DNA from: Pseudomonadota bacterium
GTDB lineage: Bacteria; Pseudomonadota; Gammaproteobacteria; Acidithiobacillales; Acidithiobacillaceae
Reading direction: 5' to 3'
DNA: 5,268 nucleotides
NCBI GenBank assembly: GCA_021839095.1
Contig: JAKCBU010000115.1
Span: 1 to 5,268, forward strand
The translations under genes and the position numbers were made by a program. Below are positions 1-5,268 of this stretch, piece by piece. Every line of letters begins with the position of its first letter. Positions within the stretch are counted from its first letter, which is position 1. The notes below the pieces were generated by a model, which searched no databases, was not told the DNA's origin, and saw only the letters and a program-made list of their open reading frames with translations.

Positions 1-97
1 CATGCCAGGCGCGGGGTTGATGAGATGGGCCGCCTTGACAACCCGGGAATTGGCAACCATATAGGGAAATACCCCCGCTGGTCAGGAGAGCAGACCG
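1..97. other. window edge, coding state unresolved
   Basis: The first 97 bases hold no gene that I can assign. Three reading frames are open at the left edge. On the minus strand a frame starts at an ATG at 58-60 and runs off the window (MVANSRVVKAAHLINPAPGM). One plus frame ends at a TAG at 62-64, finishing LTTRELATI. Another plus frame runs to a TAA at 130-132, inside the next gene. Each stretch is too short to recognise, so this could be the 5' end of a divergent gene, the 3' end of an upstream gene, or intergenic DNA. Confidence 0.3.
35..65 (+). promoter_or_regulatory. candidate sigma-70 promoter for the DUF4124 gene
   Basis: A perfect -35 hexamer TTGACA lies at 35-40. The best -10 match is TATAGG at 60-65 (4 of 6) with a long 19-base spacer. 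CATATA at 58-63 has the ideal 17-base spacer but only 3 of 6 matches. The position, about 35 to 60 bases ahead of the start codon at 98, suits a promoter for the following gene. If the minus-strand frame starting at 60 is a real gene, this motif would sit inside it and be less credible. Confidence 0.35.
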
Positions 98-664
98 ATG
101 AAGTATGGAATTCCCCCCCTTACGCCTGGTAAAGGGATATCGAAAGGCGCGCTGGCGGCGGGAATCTGTGTCTCCCTGTCGGTTTTTCTGGTCGGTGTCT
201 CGGCGGATGCAGGCACTATTTATCGTTGGGTGAGTGGCAGTGGAGTCGTGAGTTATGGCGAAACCCCGCCCGCAGGCGCCAAAGGCGTCGAGCAGATCTC
301 CGGAGCGCCGCGGAGTTCGGTCAGCGCGCCGGTCCCCACCCCGGGTGAGGGCGCCGCTTCGCCGCCGGAGCGGCGGGTCGGACCTCCGCCCGCCCGCCCC
401 GCCGCGAATCCGGCCTTGAAGCGTATGCAGGCGGAACTGGCCCTGGCGCGGCTGGCGCTGATCCGAGCGACCCGGAATTACGAGCAGGGCAAAGCCATAC
501 GTACCGGCAACGAACGTAATTATGCCCGCTATCTGGCCCGGGTAAACGGACTGAAGCAGACGATGGATGCCGCACAACTGCGGGTGCTGCTGTTAGAGCG
601 GCAGATTCAGCAAGTGCAGAACGAAGGCCCGATATCGACGAAGTCAGGGATTGCAGCGCATTAG
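98..664 (+). CDS. DUF4124 domain-containing protein with coiled-coil tail, probably exported
   Basis: This is a 188-residue protein of unknown function. Residues 1-38 look like a signal peptide: a lysine-containing N-terminus, a hydrophobic core at about 17-34, and possible signal peptidase I sites after A36 (V-S-A) or A38 (A-D-A). Residues 40-60 match the DUF4124 pattern: IYRWV, a short turn, VVSYGETPP. This small beta domain occurs at the N-terminus of many proteobacterial envelope proteins. A proline- and alanine-rich linker follows at about 70-106. The remainder, about 107-176, is a charged helical stretch rich in L, A, R and Q that should form a coiled coil. The start at 98 is supported by AGGAG at 84-88, nine bases upstream. 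The gene is on the same strand as surE, 98 bases ahead, so it may share a transcript. The family and export are fairly secure; the cellular role is unknown. Confidence 0.8.
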   Translation: MKYGIPPLTPGKGISKGALAAGICVSLSVFLVGVSADAGTIYRWVSGSGVVSYGETPPAGAKGVEQISGAPRSSVSAPVPTPGEGAASPPERRVGPPPARPAANPALKRMQAELALARLALIRATRNYEQGKAIRTGNERNYARYLARVNGLKQTMDAAQLRVLLLERQIQQVQNEGPISTKSGIAAH

Positions 665-682
665 TTCGTGTGGGGTGTGTTT

Positions 683-709
683 GCGCCCTGAGGATAGACC
701 GGAGGGCGC
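683..709 (+). terminator. weak stem-loop after the DUF4124 gene
   Basis: A perfect 7-base inverted repeat, GCGCCCT at 683-689 and AGGGCGC at 703-709, encloses a 13-base loop and starts 19 bases after the stop codon. The stem is GC-rich, but no T-run follows (TTCGTGG), so it is not a classical intrinsic terminator. It could be a partial terminator, an mRNA 3'-end stabiliser or chance. Confidence 0.3.
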
Positions 710-712
710 TTC

Positions 713-750
713 GTGGCTTACCATAGGCCATCAGATAGCCACAGTAAGCC
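713..750 (+). promoter_or_regulatory. mutually exclusive inverted repeats in the surE leader
   Basis: The arm GTGGCTTAC at 713-721 can pair in two ways. Its first six bases (GTGGCT, 713-718) match AGCCAC at 737-742. Its last seven (GGCTTAC, 715-721) match GTAAGCC at 744-750. The two pairings share bases 715-718 and cannot both form. The second ends four bases before the surE ribosome binding site (GGAG, 754-757). An RNA switch is an inference; chance is possible with stems this short. I saw no convincing sigma-70 promoter in 665-762. Confidence 0.3.
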
Positions 751-762
751 TCTGGAGACCCA

Positions 763-1521
763 ATGCCGCGCTTCTTGCTCAGTAACGACGACGGTTATCT
801 GGCGCCGGGGCTGGGAGCACTCGCCGAAGCGATAAGACCTCTGGGCGATGTGGAGGTGCTGGCACCGGAGCAGGATCGCAGTGGGGCGAGCAATTCCCTC
901 ACGCTGGACCGGCCACTGCGGATACGTACGGGACTCAATGGGTTTCACTATCTGGTGGGCGGCACCCCTACGGACTGTGTTCATCTCGCGGTCACCGGAA
1001 TCTTTGCGGAGACGCCTGATATGGTGGTCTCCGGCATCAATCGGGGGGCCAACATGGGGGACGATGTGCTCTATTCCGGCACGGTCGCGGCAGCCATGGA
1101 AGGGCGTTTTCTGGGATTGCCCGCCATGGCGATTTCTTTGGCCGGGAGGGATTGCACGCATTTCACGACGGCGGCGAGGGTGGCCGCCAAACTGGTGACC
1201 GGAGTACTGAGCCATGCCCTGCCCGCGAACACCATCCTCAACGTGAATGTGCCCGACGTGCCCCATGAGGCCATTCGAGGGTTTGAAGTCACCCGTTTGG
1301 GCCGCCGTCACAAGAGCGACATGGTGATTCCGGCGGCCGACCCGCGTGGTGACCCCGTCTATTGGATCGGCCCTTCCGGGCGGGAGGCGGATGCCGGGCC
1401 CGGCACCGACTTTGATGCCGTGCGCCGGGGTTATGTCTCCATCACGCCGTTGGATCTGGATATGACCCGCTATAATTTTCTGGATAATTTGAGCCAATGG
1501 CTGCGCGATTGCCAGTCCTGA
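763..1521 (+). CDS. surE: 5'/3'-nucleotidase SurE
   Basis: SurE is a cytoplasmic metal-dependent phosphatase that removes phosphate from nucleoside 5'- and 3'-monophosphates, and in characterised homologues also from short polyphosphate. The 252-residue length is normal for the family. The N-terminal LLSNDDG motif carries the metal-binding pair D9 and D10. S40 lies in PEQDRSGAS and N93 in [12 protein letters not shown], completing the usual metal-site set, and [11 protein letters not shown] follows at 104-114. GGTPTDCVH at 66-74 is another family signature. The ATG at 763 is preceded by GGAG five bases upstream and puts the SNDDG motif in its expected place. It is the first gene of a surE-pcm-rpoS cluster; pcm starts 14 bases after its stop. 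Linkage to a repair methyltransferase and the stationary-phase sigma factor fits a survival role. No key residue is missing. Confidence 0.96.
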   Translation: MPRFLLSNDDGYLAPGLGALAEAIRPLGDVEVLAPEQDRSGASNSLTLDRPLRIRTGLNGFHYLVGGTPTDCVHLAVTGIFAETPDMVVSGINRGANMGDDVLYSGTVAAAMEGRFLGLPAMAISLAGRDCTHFTTAARVAAKLVTGVLSHALPANTILNVNVPDVPHEAIRGFEVTRLGRRHKSDMVIPAADPRGDPVYWIGPSGREADAGPGTDFDAVRRGYVSITPLDLDMTRYNFLDNLSQWLRDCQS

Positions 1522-1535
1522 GCCCCGAGGTCGGG

Positions 1536-2198
1536 ATGATTTCCCCGCGTACGCGGGGGCGCATGGTGGCGCGTTTGCGTGCAGAGGGTATCCGCGACGA
1601 GCGGGTTCTCGATGCCATGAACCGGGTTCCGCGCCATCATTTTGTGGCTCAGGCATTGGCGGGGCGAGCCTATGAGCCGGTATCCCTGCCCATCGGCTAC
1701 GGCCAGACCATCTCTCAACCCTGGAGTGTGGCGCGGATGATGGAAGCGATCCTGCAAGACCGGGAGGTGCCGCAGCGGGTGCTGGAGATCGGCACCGGTT
1801 CCGCCTACCAGACGGCGGTACTGGCGGAGCTTGGAGCCGAAGTCTTCAGCATGGAGCGCATTGGCGCGCTTCAAGAGACGGCGAGGGCGCTTTTGACGCG
1901 GCTGGGCTATCGTCGAGTGCATCTGCATCATGGCGATGGTAGTGGCGGCTGGCCGGAGAAGGCACCCTTTGATGCGATTGTCATCACCGCCGCGGTGCCC
2001 TGCGCCCTGGCACCCCTTTATCGCCAGTTGCGTGCCGGGAGTAGTCTGGTGATGCCGGTGGAAGAAGGCGAAAAGCAGCATCTGCAAGTCAGTTATTGGG
2101 ATGGTAGCCAGGCGCGGGTGGTTCCGTTGGGCCCTTGCCTTTTCGTGCCGTTGCTGGCGGGAACGATTTCAGTGGCCTCTGGAGAGTGCGGTGGATAA
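1536..2198 (+). CDS. pcm: protein-L-isoaspartate O-methyltransferase
   Basis: Pcm uses S-adenosylmethionine to methylate L-isoaspartyl residues in aged proteins, starting their repair to aspartate; it acts in the cytoplasm. The 220-residue protein has the active-site segment [12 protein letters not shown] at 51-62 with S60, SAM motif I ([13 protein letters not shown], 82-94), HGDG at 122-125, [10 protein letters not shown] at 134-143 and a closing FVPLLAG. An in-frame ATG at 1497 would add 13 residues and overlap surE. I prefer 1536 because GAGG at 1527-1530 sits five bases upstream and the protein then begins like E. coli Pcm (MVSRRVQALL against [10 protein letters not shown]). One oddity is that motif I reads GTGSAYQ, where GTGSGYQ is usual, so the third glycine is A90. 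The 3' end overlaps the rpoS start by 8 bases, suggesting translational coupling. Confidence 0.95.
   Translation: MISPRTRGRMVARLRAEGIRDERVLDAMNRVPRHHFVAQALAGRAYEPVSLPIGYGQTISQPWSVARMMEAILQDREVPQRVLEIGTGSAYQTAVLAELGAEVFSMERIGALQETARALLTRLGYRRVHLHHGDGSGGWPEKAPFDAIVITAAVPCALAPLYRQLRAGSSLVMPVEEGEKQHLQVSYWDGSQARVVPLGPCLFVPLLAGTISVASGECGG
2181..2193 (+). promoter_or_regulatory. rpoS ribosome binding site and GTG start inside pcm
   Basis: GGAG at 2181-2184, followed by six bases and GTG at 2191-2193, marks the rpoS start within the last codons of pcm. The reading frame stays open upstream to an ATG at 2101. That longer N-terminus ([17 protein letters not shown]) reads like out-of-frame pcm sequence and is unlike a sigma factor, so GTG at 2191 is the better start. 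Confidence 0.75.
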
Positions 2199-3138
2199 GA
2201 ACGCGATCAGAGACGATGAAGAGGAGGCTCCGGCAACCTTCTTGGAGGCGCACGATGAGGATGTCCCGGAAAATGCCGATAGTGTGGAGGACTTCGGGGA
2301 GGCGCATGATTGGGACGCCACGCGTTGCTATCTTCAGGAGATCGGTCACAGCCCGCTGTTGACGGCGGAACAGGAGGTGACGTTGGGGCGCCGGGTGCAG
2401 GCCGGGGATCAGGACGCCCGCTGCACCATGATCGAAAGCAACCTGCGCCTTGTGGTGCGGGTGGCCCGGCGTTACATTAACCGAGGGCTGCCGCTTTTGG
2501 ATTTGATCGAAGAGGGTAATCTCGGGTTGATCCGAGCGGTGGAGAAATTCGACCCGGAGCGTGGCTTTCGCTTTTCGACCTATGCCACCTGGTGGATCCG
2601 CCAGAATATTGAGCGGGCGCTGATGAATCAGACGCGCACTATTCGTCTGCCCATTCACATCATGAAGGAGCTCAGCGCGGTGTTGCGCGCCGCCCGCTGT
2701 CTTGGGCAGACCCTGCAACGGGATCCGACGCCGGAGGAGATTGCGGAAGCCCTGGATCGGTCCGTGGACGCGGTGCGCGGCTGTTTGGAGATGGATGGCC
2801 GGGTCACCAGCCTCGACATGCCGCGTGGTCGGGAATCGGATCGCCCCCTCGCCGATATCATCGCCGATACCGGGACGACCGGTGTGGAAGAAGGGCTGGC
2901 CGATCGCAATCTTTCGCAGCAGATGCACCAGTGGATGGCCGCGATGACGGAGAAGCACCGTCTGGTGCTGCTCTGGCGTTTCGGGCTGGATGGTACCGAT
3001 GGAGCGACGCTGGAAGAAGTCGGTGCGCGCCTGGGAGTGACCCGGGAGCGGGTGCGGCAGATTCAGGTGGAGGCCTTGCTGGTGTTGCGCCATCGTATCG
3101 AGCAGGAGGGGCTGACATCGGAGAGTCTTTTCGGCTGA
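2191..3138 (+). CDS. rpoS: RNA polymerase sigma factor RpoS (sigma-38)
   Basis: RpoS directs RNA polymerase to stationary-phase and general-stress promoters. From the GTG start the protein has 315 residues, slightly shorter than E. coli RpoS (330). Residues 7-40 are strongly acidic. Region 1.2 covers about 43-75 ([16 protein letters not shown]). Region 2 covers about 78-150, with the core-binding [20 protein letters not shown] and the -10 recognition segment [16 protein letters not shown]. Region 3 begins with [10 protein letters not shown] at 152-161, where K159 corresponds to E. coli K173, a residue important for RssB recognition and extended -10 contact. Region 4.2 has the helix-turn-helix at 272-296 ([20 protein letters not shown]). 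Just after it, E. coli GLRRLR becomes ALLVLR, losing two basic residues. The gene overlaps pcm by 8 bases with no nlpD between them, so any separate rpoS promoter must lie inside or upstream of pcm. It could only be mistaken for RpoD, which is much longer. Confidence 0.95.
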   Translation: MDKNAIRDDEEEAPATFLEAHDEDVPENADSVEDFGEAHDWDATRCYLQEIGHSPLLTAEQEVTLGRRVQAGDQDARCTMIESNLRLVVRVARRYINRGLPLLDLIEEGNLGLIRAVEKFDPERGFRFSTYATWWIRQNIERALMNQTRTIRLPIHIMKELSAVLRAARCLGQTLQRDPTPEEIAEALDRSVDAVRGCLEMDGRVTSLDMPRGRESDRPLADIIADTGTTGVEEGLADRNLSQQMHQWMAAMTEKHRLVLLWRFGLDGTDGATLEEVGARLGVTRERVRQIQVEALLVLRHRIEQEGLTSESLFG

Positions 3139-3146
3139 CGGCGGAC

Positions 3147-3521
3147 TCAGGCTTCCGGTGGCAGCAGGGCCGCGACGACCGCGCGATCTTCGGCCAGCAG
3201 GATGTTGTAGGTGCGGCAGGCGGCGCTGGTATCCATCACCTCCACGGCGAGTTGGGCGGCGCGTAGAGACTGCATGAGTTCCAGCGGGAAATGCTGACGT
3301 TTGCCGGTGCCGAGCAGGAGGATATCCGGCTTTTGGGCGATGACCTCGTCAAAGTGTGCCAGGCCGAGGGTGTCGGCACGATCCGGTCCCCAGGGGCTGC
3401 GTAACCACTCGGCACTGACCAGCACCCCCTGGGGGTGGTTTTTCCCGCGAATGAGGATGCCCTGCGATCCGTAGGCATGGATGATATTGCGATGACTGTC
3501 GCGCTGTAGATGTAGTTTCAT
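3147..3521 (-). CDS. Mth938-like domain protein (DUF498 family)
   Basis: This small 124-residue protein belongs to the Mth938/DUF498 family, which is widespread in bacteria and archaea and related to the mitochondrial complex I assembly factor NDUFAF3; the bacterial function is not established. Visible signatures are [10 protein letters not shown] near 17-26, [15 protein letters not shown] at 65-79, and the C-terminal [16 protein letters not shown] at 96-111, the most diagnostic part. It has no signal peptide or membrane segment, so it should be cytoplasmic. The start is secure: on its own strand AAGGAG (plus-strand 3528-3533) lies six bases before the ATG. It converges on rpoS, with 8 bases between stop codons, and diverges from alaC. 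No terminator is evident at the convergent end. A weak promoter may lie at 3566-3595. The context gives no firm functional clue. Confidence 0.88.
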   Translation of the reverse strand: MKLHLQRDSHRNIIHAYGSQGILIRGKNHPQGVLVSAEWLRSPWGPDRADTLGLAHFDEVIAQKPDILLLGTGKRQHFPLELMQSLRAAQLAVEVMDTSAACRTYNILLAEDRAVVAALLPPEA

Positions 3522-3541
3522 GAGACGCTCCTTCGCGCGGA

Positions 3542-3570
3542 TTGACAGGCCCGCGTCGCCTCTCTATTGT
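3542..3570 (+). promoter_or_regulatory. sigma-70 promoter for alaC-hom
   Basis: A perfect -35 hexamer TTGACA at 3542-3547 and a -10 hexamer TATTGT at 3565-3570 (4 of 6) are separated by exactly 17 bases. Transcription should begin near 3577, giving a leader of about 40 bases before the alaC start at 3616. It lies in the only noncoding DNA between the divergent Mth938-family gene and alaC, and is the best promoter match in the window. Confidence 0.65.
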
Positions 3571-3595
3571 TCTCCGGTTTCGGTATCCGCTACAA
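3566..3595 (-). promoter_or_regulatory. weak candidate promoter for the Mth938-family gene
   Basis: On the minus strand TTGTAG (plus 3590-3595, 3 of 6 matches to -35) and AACAAT (plus 3566-3571, 4 of 6 matches to -10) are 18 bases apart. The -10 box overlaps the alaC -10 box on the other strand. If real, the two promoters would compete for the same DNA. The match is poor and rests mostly on location. Confidence 0.2.
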
Positions 3596-3615
3596 CCCTG
3601 AAGGCTCGCGCCACC

Positions 3616-4797
3616 ATGAACAGTGATTTTGAACGTATCCGCCGTTTGCCTCCTTATGTGTTCAACATCGTCACGGACCTGAAGAATCAGGCCCGCAAGC
3701 GGGGCGAGGATATCATCGATTTTGGCATGGGCAACCCGGATCAGCCTACGCCTCAGTATATTGTCGACAAGCTCTGTGAGACGGCCCAGCGCGGTGATAC
3801 CCATCGCTACAGCGTGTCGCGCGGTATCCCTCGCTTGCGCCGCGCCATTACGACTTGGTACGAGCACCGCTATGGCGTGCAGCTTGATCTCGAATCCGAG
3901 GCTATCGTCACCATCGGGTCCAAGGAGGGAATCGCCCATCTGGCGTTGGCGACCATGGGCCCCGGCGATATCGTGCTGGTGCCGAGCCCCACCTATCCCA
4001 TCCATCCCTACGGCTTTGTGATCGCCGGTGCCGACGTGCGCCATGTGCCGATGCTGCCTGGGGTGGATTTTTTCGCGGAGCTGGAAAAGGCGGTCAAGGC
4101 GGCCTGGCCGAAACCGAAGATGCTGGTGATCAATTTCCCCCACAACCCGACGGCGGCGGTGGTGGACTTGGATTTTTTTGCGCGGGTTGTCGAGTTTGCC
4201 AAGGAACACCGCATTTGGGTGGTGCATGACCTGGCTTATGCGGATATCGTTTTTGATGGCTATAAGGCGCCGAGTTTTTTGCAGGTGCCGGGAGCCAAGG
4301 ATGTGGGTGTCGAATTCTTTACGCTTTCCAAGAGCTATAATATGCCCGGCTGGCGGATCGGCTTTGCGGTCGGGAATCCCAAGTTGATAGGGGCGCTGGC
4401 GCGGATCAAGAGCTATCTCGATTACGGAACGTTTACGCCCATTCAGGTGGCCGCGATCACCGCGCTGGAAGGACCGCAAGACTGCGTCGAGGACATCCGC
4501 CTGATGTACGAGCAGCGCCGCGATGTGCTCTGCGAGGGGCTGGATGCCGCGGGCTGGGTGGTGGACAAGCCCAAAGCGACCATGTTCGTCTGGGCGAAAA
4601 TCCCCGAAGCATTGCGCAAGATGGGTTCGTTGGAGTTCTCCAAGCTGGTGTTGGATCGTGCCAAGGTGGCGGTGAGTCCGGGCATCGGTTTCGGTGAGCT
4701 GGGCGACGAATATGTGCGTTTCGGATTGGTGGAGAATGAACACCGCACCCGGCAAGCGCTGCGCGGGATCAAGCACATGTTTCGTGAGGATCTGTGA
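3616..4797 (+). CDS. alaC: alanine-forming aminotransferase AlaC (class I/II, PLP-dependent)
   Basis: This is a 393-residue fold-type I aminotransferase of the AlaC (YfdZ) group; E. coli AlaC transfers an amino group from glutamate to pyruvate to make alanine. Similarity to E. coli AlaC is visible throughout: RLPPYVFNI at 10-18, [14 protein letters not shown] at 29-42, [11 protein letters not shown] at 68-78, [11 protein letters not shown] at 95-105. PLP-site residues are N177 (NPT), D205 and Y208 (HDLAYAD), the Schiff-base lysine K239 ([11 protein letters not shown]) and R247. R368 (YVRFGL) should bind the substrate carboxylate. The frame is open back to 3520, but I start at ATG 3616 because the protein then begins like the family and GAAGG lies at 3600-3604, though with a long 11-base spacing. 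It overlaps hom by one base. Related enzymes act on other substrates, including LL-diaminopimelate, so the exact amino acid is less certain than the fold. Confidence 0.92.
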   Translation: MNSDFERIRRLPPYVFNIVTDLKNQARKRGEDIIDFGMGNPDQPTPQYIVDKLCETAQRGDTHRYSVSRGIPRLRRAITTWYEHRYGVQLDLESEAIVTIGSKEGIAHLALATMGPGDIVLVPSPTYPIHPYGFVIAGADVRHVPMLPGVDFFAELEKAVKAAWPKPKMLVINFPHNPTAAVVDLDFFARVVEFAKEHRIWVVHDLAYADIVFDGYKAPSFLQVPGAKDVGVEFFTLSKSYNMPGWRIGFAVGNPKLIGALARIKSYLDYGTFTPIQVAAITALEGPQDCVEDIRLMYEQRRDVLCEGLDAAGWVVDKPKATMFVWAKIPEALRKMGSLEFSKLVLDRAKVAVSPGIGFGELGDEYVRFGLVENEHRTRQALRGIKHMFREDL

Positions 4798-5268
4798 TGG
4801 CGGACGGTATGGAGCCGGTGCGGGTCGGCATCCTCGGCATGGGTACCGTCGGTCAGGGCACGGTGCGGGTGCTGGAGCGCAATGCCGAAGAGATCAGCCG
4901 CCGGGTCGGGCGGGAACTGCGGATCACCCATGCGGCGGTGCGTAATCCCGCACGTCTGAAAGGGCTGGATCTGCGGGCGCGAACCAGCAGTGACCCTTGG
5001 GCGGTGGTGTGCGATCCCGAGGTGGATGTGGTCGTCGAAGTCATGGGTGGGCAGGAGCCCGCTCTGGGTCTGTTGATGGCCGCCATCGCGGCGGGTAAGC
5101 ATGTGGTAACGGCAAACAAGGCGTTGCTGGCCGAACACGGTTACGAGATTTTCGCGGCAGCGCAGGCGCGGGGGGTGATGGTCGCTTTTGAGGCGGCGGT
5201 GGCGGGTGCCATTCCCATCATCAAGGCGATTCGCGAGGGGCTGGCGGGCAACCGGATTCAGTGGCTGG
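4797..5268 (+). CDS. hom: homoserine dehydrogenase, N-terminal part (cut by window edge)
   Basis: Homoserine dehydrogenase reduces aspartate semialdehyde to homoserine with NAD(P)H, the branch step to threonine and methionine. The 157 residues visible are the Rossmann-type nucleotide-binding domain. They include the dinucleotide loop VGILGMGTVGQG at 10-21, a long helix VLERNAEEISRR, the EVMGG motif at 81-85, VVTANKALLAEHG at 103-115 with the conserved K108, and FEAAVAGAIPIIKAIREG at 132-149. The catalytic half and any C-terminal ACT domain lie beyond the window. The ATG at 4797 shares its A with the alaC stop (TGATG) and has GAGGA at 4786-4790, six bases upstream. A second ATG at 4809 would remove four residues. 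The overlap implies co-transcription and coupled translation with alaC. There is no fused aspartokinase domain in front, so this is the monofunctional type. Confidence 0.95.
   Translation, partial: MADGMEPVRVGILGMGTVGQGTVRVLERNAEEISRRVGRELRITHAAVRNPARLKGLDLRARTSSDPWAVVCDPEVDVVVEVMGGQEPALGLLMAAIAAGKHVVTANKALLAEHGYEIFAAAQARGVMVAFEAAVAGAIPIIKAIREGLAGNRIQWL

Noticed and set aside
1497..1535. Upstream ATG that would lengthen Pcm by 13 residues and overlap surE
   Set aside because: The ribosome binding site GAGG at 1527-1530 and alignment with the E. coli Pcm N-terminus both favour ATG 1536. The extra residues do not resemble the family.
718..1656. Minus-strand open frame of 312 codons opposite surE
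   Set aside because: It is antisense to surE and the start of pcm, has no recognisable domain, and its composition is typical of a shadow frame.
1893..1913. TTGACG and TATCGT inside pcm as a possible internal rpoS promoter
   Set aside because: The two hexamers are only 9 bases apart, far too close for a sigma-70 promoter, and nothing suitable lies at 16-18 bases.
2089..3093. Minus-strand open frame of 334 codons opposite rpoS
   Set aside because: It covers almost exactly the rpoS coding region in antisense and is rich in H, P, Q and R. The sense strand encodes an unmistakable sigma factor.
3520..3615. Upstream ATG that would lengthen AlaC by 32 residues
   Set aside because: The extension would cover the probable alaC promoter and overlap the start of the divergent gene, and its sequence does not look like an aminotransferase N-terminus.
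3349..4776. Long minus-strand open frame of 475 codons opposite alaC
   Set aside because: It lies antisense to a clearly recognisable aminotransferase, overlaps the Mth938-family gene in another frame, and its translation is rich in H, R and Q with no recognisable domain. Long antisense frames are expected in GC-rich coding DNA.

Overview
This GC-rich window looks like an ordinary, tightly packed chromosomal segment of a proteobacterium. The gene content and protein style fit a gammaproteobacterium or an Acidithiobacillus-like organism; the genus is my inference from the surE-pcm-rpoS order and an alaC-hom pair, not something the sequence proves. I see no mobile element, tRNA, rRNA, CRISPR array or phage gene.

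Left part (1-3138, + strand): a short edge region with a candidate promoter leads into a small secreted or periplasmic DUF4124-domain protein with a coiled-coil tail. A 98-base gap carrying several inverted repeats follows. Then comes a compact stationary-phase and repair cluster: surE (survival nucleotidase), pcm (protein-L-isoaspartate methyltransferase) and rpoS (stationary-phase sigma factor). surE and pcm are 14 bases apart, and pcm and rpoS overlap by 8 bases. The enterobacterial order has nlpD between pcm and rpoS; here there is no room for it, so rpoS is probably co-transcribed and translationally coupled with pcm.

Middle (3147-3521, - strand): a small Mth938/DUF498-family protein converges on rpoS with only 8 bases between the two stop codons. 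It is divergent from the next gene.

Right part (3522-5268, + strand): a 94-base divergent intergenic region contains the best promoter in the window (TTGACA, 17-base spacer, TATTGT). It precedes alaC (PLP-dependent aminotransferase) and hom (homoserine dehydrogenase, cut by the window edge). alaC and hom overlap by one base (TGATG), which indicates an amino-acid biosynthesis operon; thrC is a common next gene in such operons but lies outside the window.

I found no convincing undescribed system. The points most worth a second look are the competing hairpins in the surE leader, the loss of two basic residues after the recognition helix of RpoS, the nlpD-less coupled pcm-rpoS junction, and the DUF4124 coiled-coil protein ahead of surE.
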